Source: UBA6168 sp964442355 (lineage in GTDB: Bacteria > Bacteroidota > Bacteroidia > Chitinophagales > Saprospiraceae). Taken from it: a DNA stretch of 37,677 nucleotides. Below are positions 1 through 7,166 of the stretch, in pieces (the first letter of the stretch is position 1; every line of letters begins with the position of its first letter). A model generated the notes under the pieces. The model searched no databases. It was not told the DNA's origin and worked only from the letters and a program-made list of their open reading frames with translations. Position numbers and translations under genes: made by a program. The stretch covers positions 1 to 37,677 of the forward strand of contig CAYTZS010000025.1 of assembly GCA_964442355.1 (NCBI GenBank). Reading direction: 5' to 3'.

Positions 1-1
1 C

Positions 2-1243
2 GACATCGCCAACATTGTGGCCCGCTGGACGGGCATCCCCGTCAGCCGGATGATGCAGAGTGAGCGGGAGAAGCTGCTGAAACTGGAGGACGAACTGCAC
101 CAGCGCCTCATCGGGCAGCAGCCCGCCGTGAAGGCCGTGAGCGACGCCGTGCGCCGCAGCCGGGCGGGCTTACAGGATGAAAACCGCCCCATCGGTTCGT
201 TCATGTTCCTCGGCCCGACGGGCGTGGGCAAGACCGAACTTGCCAAGGCACTGGCCGAGGTGCTGTTCAGTGACGAACACGCCATCGTCCGCATTGACAT
301 GAGCGAGTACCAGGAAAAGCACACGGTGAGCCGCCTCGTGGGTGCCCCTCCCGGCTACATCGGCTACGACGAGGGCGGCCAACTCACCGAGGCCGTGCGC
401 CGCAGGCCCTATTCCATCATTTTGCTCGATGAAATCGAAAAGGCGCACCCGGACACTTTCAACATCTTACTGCAAGTGCTCGACGAAGGCCGATTGACGG
501 ACAACAAGGGCCGGACGGCCAGTTTCAAAAACACCATCGTCATCATGACGAGCAACATGGGCGCTGAGAAAATACTTGAAAACTTTGAGGACTTGGACGC
601 CCTCGGCGAGAAGCACCGGGCGGAAATCATCGCGACGACAAAGGAAGAGGTGCTGGCCACTTTGAAGGAAAACCTGCGGCCAGAGTTCCTCAACCGCATT
701 GACGAGACTATCGTTTTCACACCACTGTCAAAACAGGAAATCCGGCAGGTGCTGTATTTGCTGCTGCGCAAAACGGAGAAAATGCTCCAGCGCCAGGGCC
801 TCGGCTTGGCGCTCACCGAGGGCGCACTCGACGTGCTCGGCGATGCTGGCTACGACCCGCAGTTTGGCGCACGGCCCATGAAGCGGGCGCTCCAAGACCT
901 GCTGATTGACGAACTTTCTAAGCATGTTCTGGGTGGCGAGTTTGCCGCAGGCGATACGGTTTACGTGGAGGCTGCAAACGACGAAGAACTGAAGTTTGGA
1001 AAAGCAGCTATTGCGGGAGCAAAAGCCATTGGCGAGTGGATGGGCAGTAAAGTTGGCAGTTCGACAGTTGGCAGTTTGCAGTCAGGGGCTGCAAAGGGGA
1101 AAGAGACAGCATCGCTGAAAGCTAAAAAAAGCGGAGAACGTGAGCAGCAGGTGACGGAGCTGGAGAAGGCCACGAAAGATGTGGAGGCGGCGGTGAAGGC
1201 GGTAAAAGCAGCGGAAAAACAACAAAGTCCGCCCCAAGCATAG
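2..1243 (+). CDS. clpB: ATP-dependent disaggregase ClpB, C-terminal part (5' end outside window)
   Basis: ClpB is a cytoplasmic hexameric AAA+ chaperone that pulls polypeptides out of aggregates together with the DnaK system. The window holds the end of the middle region and the whole second ATPase domain. Counting from the internal GTG at 17, the Walker A motif GPTGVGKT lies at residues 66-73, the pore loop GYIGYDEGG at 113-121, Walker B IILLDE at 134-139, and the sensor-2 GAR motif near 288. The frame is open from base 2, and the GTG at 17 is an internal valine, so no start codon is visible. Family members usually end soon after the GDTVYV-type strand. This one continues for about 85 residues through a Gly/Ser/Ala stretch and then a Lys/Glu/Ala-rich, probably coiled-coil, tail. 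The identification is very secure; the role of the tail is unknown. Confidence 0.96.
   Translation, partial: DIANIVARWTGIPVSRMMQSEREKLLKLEDELHQRLIGQQPAVKAVSDAVRRSRAGLQDENRPIGSFMFLGPTGVGKTELAKALAEVLFSDEHAIVRIDMSEYQEKHTVSRLVGAPPGYIGYDEGGQLTEAVRRRPYSIILLDEIEKAHPDTFNILLQVLDEGRLTDNKGRTASFKNTIVIMTSNMGAEKILENFEDLDALGEKHRAEIIATTKEEVLATLKENLRPEFLNRIDETIVFTPLSKQEIRQVLYLLLRKTEKMLQRQGLGLALTEGALDVLGDAGYDPQFGARPMKRALQDLLIDELSKHVLGGEFAAGDTVYVEAANDEELKFGKAAIAGAKAIGEWMGSKVGSSTVGSLQSGAAKGKETASLKAKKSGEREQQVTELEKATKDVEAAVKAVKAAEKQQSPPQA
1040..1087 (+). repeat. Degenerate GGCAGTTnG direct repeats inside the clpB tail
   Basis: Within the ClpB C-terminal extension, short units of the type TTGGCAGTT recur (about 1051-1059 and 1068-1076), flanked by related GGGCAGTAA and TTTGCAGT versions. 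The composition differs from the surrounding conserved AAA+ coding sequence. It resembles simple interspersed repeats usually seen between genes. It encodes the Gly/Ser/Val stretch that joins the ATPase core to the coiled-coil-like tail. Confidence 0.45.
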
Positions 1244-1537
1244 CATACTTCGCCATAAACCTTGGCTGCCAATCTTGACACAAAGAGGTTACTTGCAACC
1301 ATTTTTGCAATGGGCACGGCAATTCTAGTGGCTAATTTCTGTTGCAAGCCGTAGCCTGAAACGGGTATTTATCTATCTTTACCGCTCGAACACCTAAGCC
1401 ACTATCCTAAAGCGAATATATTTGCCACCCCATTCTTACCTACAAATTGGAACTTAGCCTTTATCAAAATACCCGCCATGCGTTTTTGCGAAAACCGTGT
1501 CGGGGAAGTTTCTTCAACTAACAAAAACAGTTTTATC

Positions 1538-3316
1538 ATGAGGATTTTTACAACACTAATTTGTATGCTAACGCTAGCACTTTCTGCCTCTGCGCAGTTT
1601 GTGATAGTAAACTCGCCAGCTGGCATCGCTGGCTCAAAGGATTTCTCTGCCGCCAGCTTTGGCCGTGCCCTTGACAGCATCTGGACTTCTGACATTGTTT
1701 TCATCAACGACGGTTCTGCCAACCCAACACAGGGTTGCATGGCCGCTACGAATGGTTCGGAACTCGCTGGCAAAATCGTTTTGGTTGACCGTGGTACTTG
1801 CGAGTTTGGCTTGAAGTGCCTGAACGCCGAGCAAGGCGGTGCAATCGCAGTTATCGTATTCAACAGCGCACCAAATGCCGGTACAGGCACCATCGTGATG
1901 GGCCCGGGCGCAGTAGGTGCTCAGGTGACCGTCCCTTGCGTGATGCTTTCCTACGAAGATGGCCAAGCCATCCGTGCTGAGATGGCGAACGGACCAGTGA
2001 ACATGACCATCGGCAACGTGCAGTTCCCGAACGACATGCGCCTCTCCAACGATCGCATCGTCAACATGTTCAACGGCGTAATGCCTGCCAACCAAGCTGA
2101 AGCACTGGGCATGACCTTCACGCCTGCCGCCAGCGTACTCAACAGGGGCTTGAACGACGCCACCAACATCAATCTGCAAGCAGTTATCACGCACACGCCA
2201 GCCAGCGGTGGTGCTACACAGGTTTACGATGAGTCTGGTAACATTGCCTTCTTGGACAACGACTCTTCTGCCATCATCGAACTGCCTGTTTATGCTCCAG
2301 CAGAGGGCGAAGGCGTTTACGATGTGACTTACAACGTATCCGCTGCCGTAGATGACAGCCCAGAAGTGACTGGCGACAACTCCGTTGCTACGCAATTCGT
2401 TCTTACTCCTAACGTGTACTGCAAAGGCCGTTGGGACTTCGCCAACAACCGCCCACTTACTACCAACTCCTACACCATCTCTGGCGGTGGCAACATCGAG
2501 TTCCTCGCTGGTTTTGAAGTAGCTGAAGGCGTGGGTTACAAGCTCGACAGCATCCAGTTCCTCGTGACTACCAACGCTGCAAGCCTTGGCGCACTTGGTG
2601 CAAACACGGTCAACGCTTTCGTTTACGAGTGGGAAGACGCCAGCGGCGATGGTATCGTTAACAACGACGAGTTGTCCATCGTTGGCTTCGCACCAGTTGA
2701 GTTCGCAGATACTTCTGCAACCAGCGAGTGGGTAACGGCCGAAGTACTTGACTACCTTGAACTTGAGCCAGGTGGCTACATCATTCCTGACGACGACAAA
2801 AAATACTTCGTTGGCGTACGCTACGAAGGCGCTCTTTTGGTATTCTTCGGCTTCGACGAAGGCTACGACCAAACAGTTGCTGTTGACAACGGCTTCATGA
2901 CCCGTGATATTGAACTGCCTTACATTGGCATCAACGCTTGGGCCAACCAGCTTCCTGACATCGAAATGGGCTTCCTTTTCACTGGCAACAGGTCTTCTGT
3001 CGCTACTGCCCTCTACATCAATGAGTTCGAGTCTTCTAACAACGAAGTAGCTCCTGCGACTGTGGCAGTTACCATCAGCCCAAACCCATCATCCAGCAAG
3101 CTCGTCGTTGAATCACAACTGACCGAAGCTACTGGCGGCATCAGCTACACCATCCGTGACAATGCTGGTCGCTTGGTTTACAACAGCAGCAAAACACTGA
3201 ACAGCAACTACGACAAAGCCAGCTTTGACGTTGCTCAGTACCCTGCTGGCCAGTACTTCATCGTCATCACAACTGACAACGGCATCAAGGCTGAGCGTTT
3301 CACCGTTCAGCACTAA
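1538..3316 (+). CDS. Secreted PA-domain protein with T9SS sorting domain (copy 1)
   Basis: The protein is predicted to be exported by Sec and then carried over the outer membrane by the type IX secretion system. I chose the ATG at 1538 over the one at 1478 because it begins a clean signal peptide (Met-Arg, hydrophobic core, ASAQ cleavage region); the upstream ATG would add a polar 20-residue leader. The mature protein is about 570 residues. A protease-associated (PA) domain lies at roughly residues 70-165, recognisable from GKIVLVDRGTCEF and GAIAVIVFN. The middle is beta-rich. The last 75 residues form a type A sorting domain, with SPNPSSSKLVVES, GRLVY and PAGQYFIVI. I see no peptidase catalytic motif, so PA may be a binding module here. 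The next gene is a diverged paralogue in the same orientation. The substrate is unknown. Confidence 0.85.
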   Translation: MRIFTTLICMLTLALSASAQFVIVNSPAGIAGSKDFSAASFGRALDSIWTSDIVFINDGSANPTQGCMAATNGSELAGKIVLVDRGTCEFGLKCLNAEQGGAIAVIVFNSAPNAGTGTIVMGPGAVGAQVTVPCVMLSYEDGQAIRAEMANGPVNMTIGNVQFPNDMRLSNDRIVNMFNGVMPANQAEALGMTFTPAASVLNRGLNDATNINLQAVITHTPASGGATQVYDESGNIAFLDNDSSAIIELPVYAPAEGEGVYDVTYNVSAAVDDSPEVTGDNSVATQFVLTPNVYCKGRWDFANNRPLTTNSYTISGGGNIEFLAGFEVAEGVGYKLDSIQFLVTTNAASLGALGANTVNAFVYEWEDASGDGIVNNDELSIVGFAPVEFADTSATSEWVTAEVLDYLELEPGGYIIPDDDKKYFVGVRYEGALLVFFGFDEGYDQTVAVDNGFMTRDIELPYIGINAWANQLPDIEMGFLFTGNRSSVATALYINEFESSNNEVAPATVAVTISPNPSSSKLVVESQLTEATGGISYTIRDNAGRLVYNSSKTLNSNYDKASFDVAQYPAGQYFIVITTDNGIKAERFTVQH

Positions 3317-3394
3317 TTTGGCTTGACAGTAAGTCAGCTGGCAGCAAAGACTGCGATACTTAAAGCTGATTTACTGGAATAAAAAGTGAATCAA

Positions 3395-3436
3395 AAAGCG
3401 CCATCCAGATAGTATCTGGTTGGCGTTTTTTGTTTT
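3395..3436 (+). terminator. Intrinsic terminator after the first PA-domain gene
   Basis: The arms CGCCATCCAGATA and TATCTGGTTGGCG pair with two mismatches around a very short loop. A T-rich run follows on the plus strand, and an A-run precedes the 5' arm. It sits 80 bases after the stop codon and before the next gene, so the two PA-domain paralogues are probably separate transcription units. Confidence 0.8.
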
Positions 3437-3523
3437 TACGAAATGAACTGTACCCTTTTTTAAAAGAATTGATATTTTTACCCCATTCGGAATAAATTAC
3501 TTTTAACAAAAAATTGAATTAGC

Positions 3524-5251
3524 ATGAAAAAAGCACTTACACTATTGTTGTTTTGTTGGGCATTCGTATCGCAGGTAGCTGCGCAAGTGCCCAACGAATC
3601 GCCCATTCCTGTTGAGTTTCGGATTGAATCACAGGATGGACTCATCAGGGCATTTGATTACACTTCCGCTGTGGCATGGTGCGATACACTCACACAAACG
3701 GTGACAGGCGAGATTGCGTGGGCATACGGCGACAGCTCAGGCTTGGTTACCGACTCGCTGCTTTGCGACTCCAACATGATTTTCAACGACCTCACCGGCA
3801 AGGTGGCGCTCATCCGCCGGGGCATCTGCAACTTCTCGCTAAAGGCTTGGAACGCACAACAGGCAGGTGCAGTGGCCGTCATCATCGTTGACCACACCTA
3901 CGTGGCTGATGGCGGTGGCTTGGTGAACATGGCTGCGGGCATCAACGCCGACTTGGTGACCATCCCCACCATCTTCATCACTCGTGACGATGGCGACATT
4001 ATCTTGGACAAATTGGACAACGGCGTCACAGTTACGGGCATCTTGGAAGTGCGGGCTTTTGGTGGGCCTCGCACGGCGTACAGCTACCAGACCCCACAAG
4101 AGGGCATCAAACCGCTTGAAGATGTTGGCATCACATTCTTGAACATTGACGCTACTACGACGCTGCCTACCGTGACCATTAGTGCTGAATTCACTGACCC
4201 AAATGGTCAAACAACCACTTTGAGCCAGAGCATCAACGACGTAGCGCCATTATCTGTCAACAACATTAAGTTTGATGACAGCTACACACCCAGTGCAGTT
4301 GGCACGTACAACGTGAGGTTCTCCAATTCCATTACGCCTGATGAGCTGGAGCAATCCTTCATCATAACCGACGACCACACGTTTGCACATGACAATGGCA
4401 ACCTTGTCCCCAACACAAACGGCACACTTGAAAATGACAGTGCAGGGTTTGTGAATTCAGGATTTCGCTTCGACATCGGCAACTTTTATCGAACCGGCCC
4501 CAACCCGGTCACAGCAACACACGTCACTTTCGTTTTAGGCAACCACACGGAATTATACACTGGTGAACCGACTGCTGATGTTATGTACATCAACATTTAT
4601 AACGCTGACCCAGATGGTAATGGGAGTGTTCCGTATCCTGCATCCTTTACCTCATACGCAGGATTAAATGAAAATGGTGGTCCCTTAATACCTGTTGCTG
4701 CAACTGAGTACATCATCAAGGAAACCGACCAGGACTTTCAGTTCACTACGGTTGAATTACCGGATCCGGTTACGCTGGCTGCCAACAAAATATACTTGGT
4801 GACGGTTGAATATAGCGGACTAGAGGCAGGTTCAGGCATACCACCTAAGTTTGCTTTTGGCGGGGATGCTCGTCCAGCGGGTGAGATAGCCAGCATCGTC
4901 TTCGATGATTCACTGCGAACAAGAGGTTATAACGTCAACTACTTTCTGCGCTTGAACCTCGACGGCTTTGCAACTAGCACGGACAATCCACTAGATGACG
5001 GTAAGGTTGCTGTTTCGCCAAACCCAGCTAGTAACAGTGTTAGCCTCGAGCTTTCTTTAGACAATACTGCTGATGTAGTAGAAGTAATGATTTTTGATTT
5101 CACAGGCCGCATGGTCAGCAACCGCACCCTCGACAATGTGCAAAAAGGCCGCTTCTCCTTTGATGTGAGCAACTTGGCCAATGGCACTTACTTTATGTCC
5201 ATCAACACGCCAGAAGGTTTCCGCTCCAGGAAGTTCCAGGTGATGAAGTAG
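3524..5251 (+). CDS. Secreted PA-domain protein with T9SS sorting domain (copy 2)
   Basis: This 575-residue predicted T9SS cargo has the same architecture as the preceding gene. The start at 3524 gives a typical signal peptide (Met-Lys-Lys, Leu-rich core, QVAAQ cleavage region). The PA domain spans about residues 65-170 (GKVALIRRGICNF, GAVAVIIVD, then IPTIFITRDDGD). A beta-rich central region with an Ig-like appearance follows. The C-terminal sorting domain starts near VSPNPASNSVSLE and contains FDFTGRMV and LANGTYFMSI. No protease active-site motif is visible. The order PA, beta region, sorting domain matches copy 1, which suggests an old tandem duplication, since sequence identity between the two is low. 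The function is unknown. A surface binding or matrix protein is as likely as an enzyme fragment. Confidence 0.86.
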   Translation: MKKALTLLLFCWAFVSQVAAQVPNESPIPVEFRIESQDGLIRAFDYTSAVAWCDTLTQTVTGEIAWAYGDSSGLVTDSLLCDSNMIFNDLTGKVALIRRGICNFSLKAWNAQQAGAVAVIIVDHTYVADGGGLVNMAAGINADLVTIPTIFITRDDGDIILDKLDNGVTVTGILEVRAFGGPRTAYSYQTPQEGIKPLEDVGITFLNIDATTTLPTVTISAEFTDPNGQTTTLSQSINDVAPLSVNNIKFDDSYTPSAVGTYNVRFSNSITPDELEQSFIITDDHTFAHDNGNLVPNTNGTLENDSAGFVNSGFRFDIGNFYRTGPNPVTATHVTFVLGNHTELYTGEPTADVMYINIYNADPDGNGSVPYPASFTSYAGLNENGGPLIPVAATEYIIKETDQDFQFTTVELPDPVTLAANKIYLVTVEYSGLEAGSGIPPKFAFGGDARPAGEIASIVFDDSLRTRGYNVNYFLRLNLDGFATSTDNPLDDGKVAVSPNPASNSVSLELSLDNTADVVEVMIFDFTGRMVSNRTLDNVQKGRFSFDVSNLANGTYFMSINTPEGFRSRKFQVMK

Positions 5252-5258
5252 GCGCAAG

Positions 5259-5310
5259 TACCCCGGAAATCCTTTCCGGGAATATTGACCCGGAAAGGCT
5301 TTCCGGGGTA
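5259..5310. repeat. Double palindromic (REP-like) element
   Basis: Two short palindromes of the form CCCGGAAA-NNN-TTTCCGGG stand 8 bases apart (5262-5280 and 5289-5307). The two halves are also inverted repeats of each other: the 22-base arms 5259-5280 and 5289-5310 pair with one mismatch. The element lies directly after the second PA-domain gene and before its terminator. This layout matches interspersed REP/BIME-type elements more than a plain terminator, because no T-run follows it. Confidence 0.65.
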
Positions 5311-5315
5311 CAAAA

Positions 5316-5353
5316 AGAGCGGGCGACCAATGGTCGTCCGCTCTTTTTTTTGG
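5316..5353. terminator. Bidirectional intrinsic terminator
   Basis: AGAGCGGGCGACCA pairs with TGGTCGTCCGCTCT (one mismatch). A run of T follows on the plus strand and a short A-run precedes the hairpin. It lies between the convergent second PA-domain gene and the minus-strand MORN/caspase gene, so it can serve both. Confidence 0.85.
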
Positions 5354-5385
5354 AAGCAAGCTTTGATGAACTCCGCAATCCTTTA

Positions 5386-7047
5386 TCAACGCACCACGCT
5401 CACCGTCATTTTCGGGTCGTACTGGCCCTTGATGACGGGCGATTGACGGTTCATCGTATAAACCTTCACGTTGTCGTCCACAAATTCGAAAAGCTCCTGA
5501 ACGGTCACGATTTTGTTGTTGTCCTTGTCGGCTTCGCCCTTGAGGCCACGAATGAGGAAGTGGCTGAAAACGCCCTGCCGCAAACCACTGCTCTCCAACG
5601 AGGTCTCCTCTCCTTTTGACGACATGATAAGCGCCGTGCCAGCATCGGCTTGTGCCAGTGTTTTGTAGTAATCCTCCAGCACGTTGCGAATGGTTCCGCT
5701 CTTTTCAGCCATCGCCAACAAGCTACCAGAGTGGCAGGCATCGGCGATGCAGAGCTTGTACTTGGCGGGGCTGCTGTCGAGCAGTTTGTTGATGTCCTCG
5801 TGGTCCAGCTTTTTGTTGAAACCATCAAAGTCAATGGGCAAAAACGAGCCTGGCAGGCCGTGGCCAGAGAAATAGACCATCACGAGGTCGTCTTTTCCAG
5901 CCTTGCCGAACACCTCGGTCATTGCTCCCAAAATCTTGTCGTGGGTAGCATCTTCGTCAATCAAAATCCTGACTTGGTCATCGGCCAATGCGCCGCCTTC
6001 GGGGCTTTTCAGGAAGGCGTACATGCGGTATGCATCGTCGTCGGTGTAGCGCAGGGTGGGCATGTGGTTGTAGGCAGAGATGCCTACCACAACCGCCCAG
6101 ACCTTCATCTGGCTGGCCTGCCGGATGGCGATGTAGTCGTCGGCGCTGAGGGTTTCTGGGGCAGCGGCCTGCACGGGTTCGGGCTTAGCAGTGCCCATGT
6201 AAGAGCCATCTTTCCAGAAGCCCGCCACTTCGGTGCCGTCGGGTAGGAAGAGCGAACCCTCGCCGTTGAAGCTACCAAGCGCCCACTCGCCTTTGTAGCG
6301 CTCGCCATTGGAATAGTAGATGACGCCCTCGCCGTCTGGCATCCCGTTCTCAAACGAGCCGACGTATTTTGCTACCCCATCCTTGTAAACATAGGTACCA
6401 CGTCCATTTTCGCAGTTGCCTTCGATGCAGCCCACCTTGCCGTGCTCTATTTGGGAGTTGCCGAGGTACTCGCCTTCCCGCCACTCGCCCGTGGTCTGGG
6501 TGCTGTCGGCGTAGAAAAAAGTGCCCTTGCCGTCCTTCAAGCCGTCCTTGAAGTTGCCGACGTAGCGGTCGCCGTTGGTGTAGGTAAAAGTGCCAGCACC
6601 ATTGGGCTTGCTGTCCTTGAACAGCCCCTCGTACTTGCTGCCGCCGGGGTAGGCAAAGGTGCCTTCGCCGTTCTCGCAGTTGCCAGCGAGGCAGCCTGTC
6701 TGCACTTCCGGTTCTTTTTCAGGAAAAAGGTTGGCGATGGGTTGGCCTGTTGAGTCGATTGGGAGTCCCATTTTCCAGTTGCCCTCCCAAGTACGGCCAT
6801 CTTCGAGGGTTTTGATGCCCCTGCCCTCTTGAAAGCGGTGTGCCCACTCGCCCCGGTAGGTGCTGCCGTCGGTGTAGTAGCAGGTACCCACACCGTGGAT
6901 TTCGCCGTCTTTGAACTGGCCAATGTACTTGGCGCCACTGGGATAAAGGTAAATGCCCGTGCCGTTTTTGCAGTCGCCGGAGATGCACTGGGCGGCCACG
7001 GCGTTTGCGAAGAAGAAAAATAGGGCGATAATTGCGTATTGCTTCAT
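5386..7047 (-). CDS. Secreted MORN-repeat protein with caspase-like (C14/metacaspase) domain
   Basis: The 553-residue protein starts with a signal peptide (residues 1-20, ending AVAAQ). Residues 21-285 contain about ten MORN-type repeats (YxGxFKDGxxxGxGTxxYxxG). They fall into three blocks, each opened by a cysteine-pair motif: CISGDCKNG at 21, CLAGNCENG at 119 and CIEGNCENG at 207. After a Pro/Ala linker, residues 312-553 form a caspase-fold protease with VWAVVVGISAY, the catalytic histidine in YFSGHG (H396) and the catalytic cysteine in DACHSG (C438), so the active site looks intact. Basic-specific cleavage is usual for metacaspases but cannot be shown here. No sorting domain is visible at the C terminus, so a periplasmic location is likely. 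It lies downstream of, and in the same direction as, the large histidine kinase. Confidence 0.9.
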   Translation of the reverse strand: MKQYAIIALFFFFANAVAAQCISGDCKNGTGIYLYPSGAKYIGQFKDGEIHGVGTCYYTDGSTYRGEWAHRFQEGRGIKTLEDGRTWEGNWKMGLPIDSTGQPIANLFPEKEPEVQTGCLAGNCENGEGTFAYPGGSKYEGLFKDSKPNGAGTFTYTNGDRYVGNFKDGLKDGKGTFFYADSTQTTGEWREGEYLGNSQIEHGKVGCIEGNCENGRGTYVYKDGVAKYVGSFENGMPDGEGVIYYSNGERYKGEWALGSFNGEGSLFLPDGTEVAGFWKDGSYMGTAKPEPVQAAAPETLSADDYIAIRQASQMKVWAVVVGISAYNHMPTLRYTDDDAYRMYAFLKSPEGGALADDQVRILIDEDATHDKILGAMTEVFGKAGKDDLVMVYFSGHGLPGSFLPIDFDGFNKKLDHEDINKLLDSSPAKYKLCIADACHSGSLLAMAEKSGTIRNVLEDYYKTLAQADAGTALIMSSKGEETSLESSGLRQGVFSHFLIRGLKGEADKDNNKIVTVQELFEFVDDNVKVYTMNRQSPVIKGQYDPKMTVSVVR

Positions 7048-7166
7048 AGGAATGGTGAATGATTAAAATCGTCAATAGTCAACGGGGTTGCAAGCAGTTG
7101 TAAACAACGATAGTTTAGGGCAAAAAGTTATGTGGCAACCAAAGTTGTTGGAAAATGCCAAAGCTT

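Noticed and set aside
1478..1537. Upstream in-frame start for the first PA-domain gene
   Set aside because: It would place 20 polar residues before a standard signal peptide. The ATG at 1538 fits export far better.
1634..2872. Open frame of 412 codons on the minus strand
   Set aside because: It is antisense to the first PA-domain gene, which has a signal peptide, domain motifs and a sorting domain. The antisense product shows no recognisable motif.
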